Assembly (NCBI RefSeq): GCF_001612845.1
Contig: NZ_BDBF01000052.1
Coordinates: forward strand, 1 to 58,831
Direction: 5' to 3'
Origin: Nocardia elegans NBRC 108235
GTDB lineage: Bacteria; Actinomycetota; Actinomycetes; Mycobacteriales; Mycobacteriaceae
DNA length: 58,831 bases
How positions within the stretch are numbered: the stretch's first letter is position 1; each line of letters opens with the position of its first letter. The position numbers and the translations under genes were made by a program. Below are positions 10,150-17,111 of the stretch, in pieces. The notes beneath the pieces were generated by a model, which worked only from the letters and a program-made list of their open reading frames with translations, ran no database searches and was not told the DNA's origin.

Positions 10150-10410
10150 TCACGCCAGCGAGAGGAACAGCTTCTCCATCTTCTTCAGGTCGGCGCCGTC
10201 CGGGCTGCCGTTGGTGAGGCAGTGCTGGAGACCGGTCGCCACCAAGGCGTAACCGCTGCGGCTCAGCGCCTTGTTGACCGCAGCGAGCTGAGTGAGCACA
10301 TCCTCGCACTCCGCACCGTCTTCCATCATGCGGATGACGGTCGCCAGGTGGCCGTGTGCACGCTTCATGCGAGTGATCACGGCCTTCACCTCGTCCGGTT
10401 CGAATTGCAT
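10150..10410 (-). CDS. CsoR/RcnR/CstR family repressor (DUF156), persulfide-sensor-like
   Basis: 86 aa from the ATG at 10410, chosen over an ATG at 10455 because GGAGG lies 5 nt upstream. The fold is the all-helical DUF156 type, with the usual KR-HGH and MMEDG-ECEDVL landmarks. The family senses Cu(I) with a Cys-His-Cys set. Here Cys35 and Cys64 are present but the position four before Cys64, normally the His ligand, is Gly60. A two-Cys site without the His is the pattern of CstR persulfide sensors, so thiol/persulfide or electrophile sensing is more likely than copper. It is divergent from the AhpD-like gene at 10574. Two G/C palindromes between them are the probable operators. Confidence 0.85.
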   Translation of the reverse strand: MQFEPDEVKAVITRMKRAHGHLATVIRMMEDGAECEDVLTQLAAVNKALSRSGYALVATGLQHCLTNGSPDGADLKKMEKLFLSLA

Positions 10411-10460
10411 CTGTTCCTCCAGCGTCTCGTCCGGCCCGTCGCGGACCGTACCCATGAATC

Positions 10461-10510
10461 ATATCCCCCCGGGGGGATGCTATTGTTGTCTCATATCCCC
10501 CCGGGGGGAT
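10461..10510. promoter_or_regulatory. Two identical CsoR-type palindromic operators
   Basis: The 18-bp sequence ATATCCCCCCGGGGGGAT occurs twice, at 10461-10478 and 10493-10510, centred 32 bp apart (about three helical turns). The core 16 bp is a perfect palindrome, extended to 18 bp in the second copy. DUF156 repressors bind G-tract inverted repeats flanked by AT, so these are strong candidate sites for the adjacent repressor, placed to control both divergent genes. Confidence 0.85.
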
Positions 10511-10573
10511 AGCCCGTACGTGGTTCTCCCCGCACCACCCGCGACGGACCACAGCTGATGAAAGGAATGCCGG

Positions 10574-10963
10574 ATGTCCGTACTCAGTGAGCGCCCGTCC
10601 CGCCACGGCGCCGCCGTGCTCCAAGAGCTCTCGCCGCAGCATCGCGCGTTACGTCACGCGATCCCCGAGGTGTACAAGGGTTTCGGCGAACTCAGCAAAG
10701 CCGCGTTCGCGCCGGGAGCCATCGATCGCAAGACGAAGGAACTCATCGCGCTCGCCATCGGCGTGGTCGAGGGCTGTGACGGTTGCATCGCCTCGCACGG
10801 GCAAGCGGCCGCGCGCGCCGGGGCCACGCGCCAGGAGGCCGCGGAGGCCATCGGCGTTACCTTCCTCATGCACGGCGGCCCGGCAACGATCTACGGTGCT
10901 CGCGCCTACGAAGCGTTCTGCGAGTTCGCCGATGCCGTCGATGCCGGCGACGGCCCGGCGTGA
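10574..10963 (+). CDS. Carboxymuconolactone decarboxylase / AhpD-like protein
   Basis: 129 aa. The CMD fold carries an AhpD redox centre: Glu66, Cys68-x-x-Cys71 and His75 in EGCDGCIASH. AhpD proteins use this CxxC as a thiol-disulfide reductant or alkylhydroperoxidase. The start has GAAAGGA ten bases upstream. It is divergent from the CstR-like repressor with the double operator in between, and a small Cys-rich gene follows 24 bp downstream. The arrangement suggests a thiol- or persulfide-responsive detoxification unit. The substrate is not known. Confidence 0.87.
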   Translation: MSVLSERPSRHGAAVLQELSPQHRALRHAIPEVYKGFGELSKAAFAPGAIDRKTKELIALAIGVVEGCDGCIASHGQAAARAGATRQEAAEAIGVTFLMHGGPATIYGARAYEAFCEFADAVDAGDGPA

Positions 10964-10987
10964 TCACGAACGGAAAAGGTCCTCGGC

Positions 10988-11161
10988 ATGTGTAGTCCCG
11001 TTCGATGCAGGGTGTGCGGCAAGACGACGTGGTCCGGTTGCGGTCGGCACGTCGCTCGGGTCCGGGCCGCCGTTCCGGCCGACCAATGGTGCGCCGGCCA
11101 TCCGGCATCCGCCCAGGACGGCTCGTCGCGTCGGCTGTTTCGCAAGTGGGCAGGCCGCTGA
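10988..11161 (+). CDS. Small Cys-rich (zinc-ribbon-like) protein
   Basis: 57 aa, with AAAAGG about 8 nt before the ATG. Cysteines are at residues 2, 7, 10, 18 and 35, with His21 and His38. The CRVCGKTTWSGCGRH segment resembles short zinc-binding actinobacterial proteins. It sits 24 bp after the AhpD-like gene on the same strand and is probably co-transcribed. The codons are GC-ending and the reading frame is clean. I recognise the look of the family but cannot give it a function; a metal- or persulfide-binding accessory of the upstream redox protein is a guess. Confidence 0.7.
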   Translation: MCSPVRCRVCGKTTWSGCGRHVARVRAAVPADQWCAGHPASAQDGSSRRLFRKWAGR

Positions 11162-11202
11162 AGTGGCTCACGCGTAGTTTCCGACCTCTGTCACCAGCCG
11201 TT

Positions 11203-11231
11203 TTGGTGTTTCCCGTGCGGTTGCGTAAGGT
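11203..11231 (+). promoter_or_regulatory. Sigma70-type promoter of tRNA-fMet
   Basis: TTGGTG (11203-11208), a 17-bp spacer and TAAGGT (11226-11231) lie 13 bp before the mature tRNA 5' end, predicting a very short leader. The rest of 11162-11244 shows nothing recognisable. Confidence 0.6.
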
Positions 11232-11244
11232 TGTCCCTACCCGA

Positions 11245-11318
11245 CGCGGGGTGGAGCAGCTCGGTAGCTCGCTGGGCTCATAACCCAGAGGTCGCAGGTT
11301 CAAATCCTGTCCCCGCTA
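11245..11318 (+). tRNA. Initiator tRNA-fMet (anticodon CAT)
   Basis: Cloverleaf with acceptor strand CGCGGGG against CCCCGCT, anticodon CAT at 11279-11281 and T-loop TTCAAAT. Two initiator hallmarks are present: an unpaired first position (C1 opposite T72) and three consecutive G-C pairs at the base of the anticodon stem (GGG/CCC). CCA is not encoded. The form matches mycobacterial and nocardial initiator tRNAs. Confidence 0.95.
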
Positions 11319-11323
11319 CTAGG

Positions 11324-11363
11324 AAAAGCGGTCTCGGAACCTACTGGTTCCGGGGCCGCTTTT
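11324..11363 (+). terminator. Rho-independent terminator after tRNA-fMet
   Basis: An 18-bp stem (11324-11341 with 11346-11363) with TACT loop begins with AAAAGCGG and ends with CCGCTTTT, so the stem itself supplies the terminal T-run. It starts 5 bp after the tRNA. Confidence 0.85.
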
Positions 11364-11408
11364 CGTCGATCCGGCGCCACATTCCGAGCGTTGTGGCCGC
11401 CGGCCGCA

Positions 11409-12974
11409 CTAGCCGCCGACCGGAGTTTCCGACGGAACACCGGGCTGCACCGGTGCGCCGAACCAGAGCTGCAGCGCGGCGCGCAGGCCGGACTCCGCGG
11501 TGTCCGCGGGTTCGCCGACGGCCGCGGCCCAGGCTATGTGCGCATCCGGGCGGATGAGGAGGGCGTCGGCGGTCCGATCGGCGGTCTCGGCGGTGCGAAT
11601 CTCGATGCGGTGTCCCCATTCTCGTGCCGCCGCGCGCAGCTCCGGCCGTCCGGCGAGATCGAGCAGGACGGGCCGCGCGTCGTGCAGCAGCGCCGCGACG
11701 TCGGTGCTGCCCTCGCTGGTGCGCAGGGCCAGGTTGGGTGCGAAGGTGCCGGTCGCGGCGTGGCCGTTCGGGTTCGGCAGCTCATAGCGGATATCGGCGC
11801 CGGCGATGAGGGCGCCCATGCGCCGCAGGGGCTGATCGTCGGTGAGGAGCTCCTGGAAGACCGCCCGCAGCGCCTCGGCCGCCGGGTCGTGCCCACGCCG
11901 CAGCGCCACCTGCGCACGGGTGTGCAGCATGGTGCGCGCCGCCGCGAAATACCGTTCGTCGTGGTAGCTGTCCAGCAGTCCGTCCGGCGCCCAGCCCTGG
12001 ACTTCGGCGGCCAGCTTCCACGCCAGGTTGACCGCGTCCAGCATGCCGGCGTTGAGGGCCACGCCCGTGGCCGGGAACAGATGGGCCGCATCGCCGGCCA
12101 GCAGGATCCGGCCCTCGCGACAGCGTTCGGCCTGCCGGGCCTTGAAGGTGAAACGTGACAGCCGATGCGTCTGTGCCACAGGGAGTTCCGCGCCGAGCAC
12201 GCGGCGGACGCTGTCCTGCAGTTCGGTGACGGTCAGCGGTACGTCGTCGTCGTATTCGACGGACTCGTCCTCGATCGTGTAGACCGACAACACCTCCGAC
12301 GTGGGCGAGACGCCCATCCCGAACAGCCCGCGGTCGGTGCGCGTGAAACCCGCCCGGATGATTCCGAAACCGTCGACGTCGAGGTCGCCGTTGTCGAGCC
12401 GGGTCACCGAATCGGGCACCGTGATCTGGGCCAGCCGGTTGACCTCCGGATAGACGGTGCCGGGGAACGGAATTGCGGCCAGGTCGCGAATCCGGCTGCG
12501 GGCGCCGTCGCAGCCCACGAGGTAGCGGGCGGTGACCCGATAGGTGCCGTCCGGGCCCCGCACGTGGGCGGTGACCGCGTCGGTGTCCTGCATCACGTCC
12601 AGCACCTGATGTCCGCGCCGGATGTCGACGCCGAGTTCATCAGCGCGTTCGCCGAGCACCCGCTCGAGCTGCTGTTGCGGCAGCGGCAAGGCGTGCATCG
12701 GAGACTCGGCGAGCCCGGTGAGGTCCACATGGACACCGCCGAACGGGAACCGCGGAGCCGGTATCGGATCGGTGCAGGCCGCTTCGAACCGATCCAGCAG
12801 GCCCCGGTAGCGCAACAACTCGAGAATCTGCCCGCCGAGCCCGCCGGCCTTCGGAGTGTCACGGGGTCGCGGTTGCCGTTCCAGCACCAGCGGCCGGACT
12901 CCGGCCGCCTGCAGTTCGGCGGCCAGCATCAGGCCGGTCGGGCCCGCGCCCACGATGATCACGTCGGTATGCAT
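11409..12974 (-). CDS. FAD-dependent aromatic monooxygenase (PheA/TetX-type hydroxylase)
   Basis: 521 aa from the ATG at 12974, preceded by AGGAG 5 nt away; an upstream in-frame start at 13070 lacks such a site. Visible class A flavoprotein motifs: GAGPTG dinucleotide-binding turn at residue 9, the middle GCDGARS (DG) motif, and LLAGDAAHLFPATG (GD motif) followed by AGMLDAVNLAWKL. The C-terminal ~150 residues form the thioredoxin-like tail typical of rifampicin and polyketide hydroxylases. It is divergent from a TetR gene with a shared operator region, suggesting an inducible detoxifying or tailoring hydroxylase of phenolic compounds. Substrate unknown. Confidence 0.9.
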   Translation of the reverse strand: MHTDVIIVGAGPTGLMLAAELQAAGVRPLVLERQPRPRDTPKAGGLGGQILELLRYRGLLDRFEAACTDPIPAPRFPFGGVHVDLTGLAESPMHALPLPQQQLERVLGERADELGVDIRRGHQVLDVMQDTDAVTAHVRGPDGTYRVTARYLVGCDGARSRIRDLAAIPFPGTVYPEVNRLAQITVPDSVTRLDNGDLDVDGFGIIRAGFTRTDRGLFGMGVSPTSEVLSVYTIEDESVEYDDDVPLTVTELQDSVRRVLGAELPVAQTHRLSRFTFKARQAERCREGRILLAGDAAHLFPATGVALNAGMLDAVNLAWKLAAEVQGWAPDGLLDSYHDERYFAAARTMLHTRAQVALRRGHDPAAEALRAVFQELLTDDQPLRRMGALIAGADIRYELPNPNGHAATGTFAPNLALRTSEGSTDVAALLHDARPVLLDLAGRPELRAAAREWGHRIEIRTAETADRTADALLIRPDAHIAWAAAVGEPADTAESGLRAALQLWFGAPVQPGVPSETPVGG

Positions 12975-13186
12975 TCCACTCCTGTTCCGGCCGTTTCCGG
13001 CCGGTCGAACGATTCGGACACCTGGCACGTCGTCCGTTACCGGGCCCCGTGCCTGCCGTGCCGGGGCCACCCGCCCTTGGAATTGGTGACTGTGCGCGGA
13101 GGCACGGGGCGTGTGACGAAGCGCCGCTGGTTGGCCTGGGCAGGGAAGGTGGTGTGGTGCTTTCGCATATCGTTACCGCCTCAGGT

Positions 13187-13226
13187 GTAGTACTCTGAAC
13201 GAAGTGTTTTGAACCGTAGTACTACG
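13187..13226. promoter_or_regulatory. TetR operator candidates in the monooxygenase/TetR divergent region
   Basis: GTAGTACT occurs at 13187-13194 and again at 13216-13223. The second copy is within the perfect 12-bp palindrome CGTAGTACTACG (13215-13226). The repeats are 29 bp apart and lie just before the TetR start. They are likely binding sites for that regulator. The rest of 12975-13242 shows no gene. Confidence 0.6.
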
Positions 13227-13242
13227 AATGGAGTGGTGTCAA

Positions 13243-13821
13243 GTGGTGCGCACGAACCCGGAACGCCGGCAGGCTCTGCTGGACGCGTCCATCGAGGTCC
13301 TGGCCCGGGAGGGGGCGCGCGGGCTGACCTTTCGGGCGGTGGATCAGGAGGCGGGAGTGCCGTCGGGAACGGCGTCCAACTACTTTCCCAACCGGGATGC
13401 GCTGCTCGTTCAGGTCGGCCATCGCTATTACGAGCGGCTGATCCCGAGCGAGGAAGCGATGGCGAAATCGCGTGGACCGCAGACCCGCGAGACCATGACC
13501 GAACTCATGACCGAGGTGGTCGAGCGGGTCTTCCATTTCCGCACCGGCTATCTCGCGATTCTCGAACTCCGGTTGGAGGCCACCCGACGTCCCGAACTGC
13601 AGGCGCTGCTGACCGAGCGAGTGCGCGCGGATCTGGACTTCAACATCAGCAACTTCCGGGAGTCGCAGCTGCCCGGCGACGAGGACGCCGTGGTGCTGCT
13701 GTACCTCGCGCTGAACTGGCTCATCCTCGAAAGGCTCACGCTCCCGGGCATTTTCGACGAGAAGCGGGCCGCCGAACTGGTCCGCACGATCGTGGAGCGC
13801 GCCATCCCCGCCGCCGGTTGA
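13243..13821 (+). CDS. TetR family transcriptional regulator
   Basis: 192 aa from a GTG at 13243, which has GGAG nine bases upstream; an in-frame ATG at 13228 overlaps the palindrome and has no ribosome-binding site. The N-terminal helix-turn-helix is clear (REGARGLTFRAVDQEAGVPSG then NYFPNRDALL), followed by an all-helical ligand domain. It is divergent from the FAD monooxygenase and probably represses that gene and itself. Confidence 0.88.
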   Translation: MVRTNPERRQALLDASIEVLAREGARGLTFRAVDQEAGVPSGTASNYFPNRDALLVQVGHRYYERLIPSEEAMAKSRGPQTRETMTELMTEVVERVFHFRTGYLAILELRLEATRRPELQALLTERVRADLDFNISNFRESQLPGDEDAVVLLYLALNWLILERLTLPGIFDEKRAAELVRTIVERAIPAAG

Positions 13822-13830
13822 TCGGCGTTT

Positions 13831-13848
13831 GTCGGGTGAACACCCGAC
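13831..13848 (+). terminator. Short hairpin after the TetR gene
   Basis: GTCGGGTG-AA-CACCCGAC, an 8-bp perfect stem with a 2-nt loop, starts 10 bp after the TetR stop codon. It has no T-run and could equally be a palindromic protein-binding site. Confidence 0.4.
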
Positions 13849-13912
13849 GACAGGGGCCCGCCTCGCGCCTAGCGTTCGAAGTACGAACCGATGCACGAAT
13901 CGAGGTTTCGCG

Positions 13913-14275
13913 ATGTCGAAAGCCGTGATCAGCCTGACTACGGGTCTGGAGGACCCGGAGAAGGTCACTGTTGCGTTCCTGGTGGCGGTCGGCGCCGCCG
14001 AAACCGGCCGGGAAACGCTGATGTTCCTGACCAAGGAAGCCGTCCGGCTCGCCCTCGCCGACACCGCGGTCGGCGTCGCCTGCGACGGGTGCCCGCCGCT
14101 ACCGGAGCTGTGCAAGCGCTACGAGGCGGCCGGCGGCCGCTACTTCGTCTGCCCGATCTGCTTCGACGCCAAGCAGCTCGACAGCGCGGCCCTGGTCGGC
14201 AACGCCGAACTGCAGGGCACCATCCCGATGTGGCAGTGGATCGGCGACGACCCGGCCACCACCTTCAGCTACTGA
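13913..14275 (+). CDS. DsrE/DsrF-like sulfur-relay family protein
   Basis: 120 aa from the ATG at 13913, with GAGG 7 nt upstream. The N-terminal half matches the DsrE/F sheet-helix pattern (ISLTTGLEDPEKVTVAF, then TLMFLTKEAVRL). Five cysteines cluster in the second half: Cys57, Cys60, Cys67, Cys80 and Cys83 (CDGC, C, CPIC), more than in classic DsrE and suggestive of metal or persulfide binding. DsrE-like proteins move sulfane sulfur or act as accessory subunits. The start region includes the inverted repeat GTTCG-N5-CGAAC (13874-13888). A truncated deaminase frame follows. Confidence 0.75.
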   Translation: MSKAVISLTTGLEDPEKVTVAFLVAVGAAETGRETLMFLTKEAVRLALADTAVGVACDGCPPLPELCKRYEAAGGRYFVCPICFDAKQLDSAALVGNAELQGTIPMWQWIGDDPATTFSY

Positions 14276-14310
14276 CGCGCACCGCGCCGCAGGGAGGCGC
14301 CGAATCCGGT

Positions 14311-14574
14311 GTGGTCACCGCGCATGCCGAACTCACCGCTCTCACGGCGGCGGGTCCGTCCGCCGATCTCGCCGGCGCGACCGTGTACGCCGGCGGCGAA
14401 CCGTGCCCGATGTGCAGCGCGGCGCTCGTATGGGCCGGTGACGCGGAGATCGCCGTCTCGGGGCCGCATCTGGAGGAGGAGGCGCTGGTCCCGTTCCGGC
14501 GTTATGCCGAAACCGTCGGCGCGGCAACGTCGTTCACGTCACGGCCCATTCCACCCAGTGACGATCCGCGGTGA
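14311..14574 (+). pseudogene. N-terminally truncated nucleoside/guanine deaminase remnant
   Basis: The frame encodes the zinc centre of the CDA/deaminase fold: His-Ala-Glu (HAE) then EPCPMC, with the usual spacing. The ~50 residues that normally precede HAE are missing because the frame runs straight into the end of the DsrE-like gene. The GTG at 14311 is only the first plausible start, with AGGGAGG 13 nt before it. The C-terminus is also divergent from family members. Most likely a decayed gene; a very short functional protein is less likely. Confidence 0.55.
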
Positions 14575-14701
14575 ACACGACCGACGTCGAGTGGTGGTAG
14601 TTCCGGGCGTTGAGCTGGGCGTCGATATCGGCGCGGATGGCGTCGAAGGATTCGACGGTGCGCTCCGGAGTCCGGGGACCGAGGACGACCGGATTGACCA
14701 C
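14534..14701 (-). CDS. Short hypothetical ORF
   Basis: 55 aa beginning with GTG at 14701 next to the inverted repeat at 14707-14741; codons are GC-ending and the composition is protein-like (DAIRADIDAQLNARNYHH). It overlaps the 3' end of the deaminase remnant by 41 nt. No family is recognised. It may be the stump of a gene once divergent from the NmrA-like gene. Confidence 0.3.
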   Translation of the reverse strand: MVNPVVLGPRTPERTVESFDAIRADIDAQLNARNYHHSTSVVFTADRHWVEWAVT

Positions 14702-14706
14702 GTGTC

Positions 14707-14741
14707 GTTAGCCGCCTAATGTTTGTTGATAGGCGGCTAAC
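14707..14741. promoter_or_regulatory. Inverted-repeat operator before the NmrA-like gene
   Basis: Two perfect 12-bp arms, GTTAGCCGCCTA and TAGGCGGCTAAC, are separated by an AT-rich 11-nt spacer, 15 bp upstream of the next start codon. This is the geometry of a dimeric HxlR/MarR/TetR-type binding site. No such regulator gene is adjacent. Confidence 0.75.
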
Positions 14742-14755
14742 GATTAGGGGTAGAA

Positions 14756-15601
14756 ATGATACTGGTGACCGGCGCGACCGGACATATCGGCCGAGAGCTC
14801 GTGGCGCGGCTCGACAGCGCGGGTGCGGCGATGCGCCTGTTCGTACGCGATCCGGCTCGCGCCGCCGACCTCCCGGCCTCCGCCGAACGTGTGGCCGGCG
14901 ACCTGGCGGATCCGGCGGCGTTGCGCGCGGCGTGCGAGGGGATCGACTCGCTGTTCCTGCTCGTTCCGGGGCTGGCGGTGGAGCCCGCGCGGCATGCGGT
15001 GGCGGCGGCGCGGCGAGCGGGGGTGCGACATCTGGTGCTGGTGTCGTCGTACAACGTGCTGGGCGATCCGATGCCGGCCATGGGACGCTGGCACCACGAA
15101 CGCGAGGAAATCGTCGGTGGTTCGGGCATTTCCGCGACGATCCTGCGTCCCGGCGGATTCATGACCAATGCCCTCGAGTGGGCGCCGGATATCCGCGCCG
15201 GCCGGCCCGTGTTCGATCCGACCGGCCCCGGCCGTTATGCGCCGATCGACCCCGCCGATATCGCGGCGGTGGCGGCGATCGCGCTCACCGAGCCGGGGCA
15301 CGACACCACCTACTGTCTCACCGGCGAGCAGACTTTCACCATCGGCGAGCAGGTCGAGGTGCTGGCCCGCGCGATCGGCCGGCCGATCCCGGTCCATACC
15401 GCCACGACGGCCGAGGAGGCCGTCCGGTCCCGCTATCCCCAGGGCGCGCCCCCCGCGCTCGCGGCAGCGATTCTGGAGGGATTCACGGTGATGCGCGCCG
15501 ACACCGTCGGCCTGCGGACCGATACGGTGCGGCGGCTGCTCGGCCGCGCACCGCGCTCCTTCGCCGAATGGTGCGAGCGTCACCGCGACCAATTCCGCTG
15601 A
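14756..15601 (+). CDS. NmrA-like / atypical SDR NAD(P)-binding protein
   Basis: 281 aa. The Rossmann start is MILVTGATGHIGRELV (GxxGxxG), followed by FVRDPARA, the NADPH-selecting arm, and VSSYN in place of the YxxxK catalytic pair, as in the NmrA/HSCARG and QorB (quinone oxidoreductase) branch. AGGGG lies 5 nt before the ATG. Genes of this type are usually switched on by quinones or electrophiles through HxlR/QorR regulators. Here a clear inverted repeat overlaps the promoter but the regulator gene is not beside it. Confidence 0.85.
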   Translation: MILVTGATGHIGRELVARLDSAGAAMRLFVRDPARAADLPASAERVAGDLADPAALRAACEGIDSLFLLVPGLAVEPARHAVAAARRAGVRHLVLVSSYNVLGDPMPAMGRWHHEREEIVGGSGISATILRPGGFMTNALEWAPDIRAGRPVFDPTGPGRYAPIDPADIAAVAAIALTEPGHDTTYCLTGEQTFTIGEQVEVLARAIGRPIPVHTATTAEEAVRSRYPQGAPPALAAAILEGFTVMRADTVGLRTDTVRRLLGRAPRSFAEWCERHRDQFR

Positions 15602-15636
15602 TACGCAGATATTTTCGTCGCGACGGCCCGCGAGCG

Positions 15637-16581
15637 CTATGACTGCGAGTTCGTTCGCGACCCGGCGGCGATCGGGCGCAGCCGTCCCCGCATCTCATTC
15701 GTGAGGACCGCCGCGGCATCGCGCAACGCCTCGATGAACGCCCGCGTCGCCGCCGAGGTCGCGGCGTTGCGCGCCGAGTTGTGGACGACGCGGGTGGGGC
15801 GCACCGCCGCCGGGTGGTCGATCCGGAGCAACGCGATATTCGCGGGTACCACCGGCACCGCGATACCGGGCACGACGGTGATGCCCGAACCCGCCGCGAC
15901 CAGGCCCCATTTCGCGACCCAATCCCGCGCGACGAAGGCGATATCGGGTTCGTGCCGCGAATCGCGCCACGCGCCGAGCAGGGTGCTGCCGTGCTCGGCG
16001 CTGCCCGCGATCCAGCGCTCGCCGCGAAATTCCGCCGGCGCCGCACTGATCCGCCCGGCCAGCCGGTGGCTCGGCGCGACCGCGACCAGCAGCGGATCGT
16101 CGAGTAGCAATTCCCCCTCCACATCGTCGGGAAGCGGGCCGGTTTCGGTGACGACGGCCAGGTCCAGCCGGCCGCGCGCTATCGCGGTGAGCAGCCGAGG
16201 ACTGGTGCCCTCTCGCAGCGGCACCCGCGCCGACGTCGCCGCCACCGCTCTCGGCACCAGTGCCGCCATCGCGGTCGAGAACGCGCCGACACGCACGGTC
16301 GCGGGCGGGCCCGCGGTCAGGCGATCCAGTTGCTCGCGGGTGCTGTCGAGTTCGGCCAGGACCGTTTCCGCCTGCCGGACCACGATCTGCCCGGCCGCGG
16401 TCGGCGCGGCGCCGCGCGCGTGCCGCTCGAACAGGGGATGTCCCGCCGCCTGCTCCATCAGCGAAATCTGCCGGGAGACCGCGGATTGGGTGTAGCCCAG
16501 CCGGTCCGCCGCGCCCGAGAACGAGCCGCAGCGGGCGGCTTCGCGGACGACACGCAAGCCGAGAACGGTGAACTCACCCAT
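15637..16581 (-). CDS. LysR family transcriptional regulator
   Basis: 314 aa. The N-terminal winged helix-turn-helix is classic (LRVVREAARCGSFSGAADRLGYTQSAVSRQISLME), followed by the two-lobed effector domain (PPATVRVGAFSTAMAALVP onward). It is divergent from the SnoaL-like gene at 16653 with a 71-bp shared promoter containing repeated half-sites, so it likely controls that gene and itself. Effector unknown. Confidence 0.93.
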   Translation of the reverse strand: MGEFTVLGLRVVREAARCGSFSGAADRLGYTQSAVSRQISLMEQAAGHPLFERHARGAAPTAAGQIVVRQAETVLAELDSTREQLDRLTAGPPATVRVGAFSTAMAALVPRAVAATSARVPLREGTSPRLLTAIARGRLDLAVVTETGPLPDDVEGELLLDDPLLVAVAPSHRLAGRISAAPAEFRGERWIAGSAEHGSTLLGAWRDSRHEPDIAFVARDWVAKWGLVAAGSGITVVPGIAVPVVPANIALLRIDHPAAVRPTRVVHNSARNAATSAATRAFIEALRDAAAVLTNEMRGRLRPIAAGSRTNSQS

Positions 16582-16625
16582 GCGAGATACTGATACCAGA
16601 GATGCGAGATCGTCGCTTGTCGCAT
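16580..16625. promoter_or_regulatory. LysR binding half-sites
   Basis: ATGCGAGAT occurs at 16580-16588 (overlapping the lysR start) and 16602-16610, 22 bp apart. The second copy also forms the inverted repeat ATGCGA-N12-TCGCAT (16602-16625). Phasing by two helical turns plus dyad symmetry fits a LysR-type site and autoregulation. Confidence 0.55.
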
Positions 16626-16652
16626 AGGTCGGCCGTGTTTAGCGTCGGCTGA

Positions 16653-17054
16653 GTGAGTGTGAACGAGAACAGAGCGCTGCTGCAGAACATCTTCGAGCGG
16701 ATGGCCGCCGGCGAGACCCGGGCGCTGAGCGATGCGATGGCCCCGGGGTTTCGCTGGACCTTTCCCGGGCACTGGTCGTGGTCGGGCAGTTGGGAACCGA
16801 AAACAACTGCGGTACAGGGTCTTCTGCGTCCCCTGATGGCGCAGTTCACCGATTACCGAATCAGCGCCGACGCCGTTCACGCCGACGGTGATCGCGTGGT
16901 CGTGCAGGCCCACAGTGCGGCCACGACGATCCGCGGCGAGGCCTACGACCAGTACTACTGCTTCGTATTCCGGGTCGAAGCCGGGCAGTTGCTCGAGGTG
17001 ACCGAATACTGTGACACCGCATTGGTGGAGCGAGTTCTCGAACCGCTGCGGTGA
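16653..17054 (+). CDS. SnoaL-like / NTF2-fold protein
   Basis: 133 aa from a GTG start. The cone-shaped NTF2 fold is suggested by the helical start (NENRALLQNIFERMAAGE), FRWTFPGHWSWSG, and the C-terminal strands ending in YCFVFRVEAGQLLEVTEYCDTALVE. SnoaL-like proteins include small cyclases, isomerases and hydrolases. No catalytic set can be assigned here. It is divergent from the LysR regulator that probably controls it. Confidence 0.75.
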   Translation: MSVNENRALLQNIFERMAAGETRALSDAMAPGFRWTFPGHWSWSGSWEPKTTAVQGLLRPLMAQFTDYRISADAVHADGDRVVVQAHSAATTIRGEAYDQYYCFVFRVEAGQLLEVTEYCDTALVERVLEPLR

Positions 17055-17111
17055 GTACGGGACATCCGCCGAGAAGCCGAAAGACTCGGGGCCGCGAGCA
17101 CCATCGGCTGT

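Noticed and set aside
9915..10560. Copper-resistance locus
   Set aside because: The CsoR-family gene first suggested copper, but the His ligand is Gly and no copper ATPase or copper chaperone is adjacent.
11245..11363. tRNA-fMet as an integration (att) site
   Set aside because: No integrase, excisionase or duplicated tRNA 3' end was found in the window, and the flanking genes look like ordinary chromosome.
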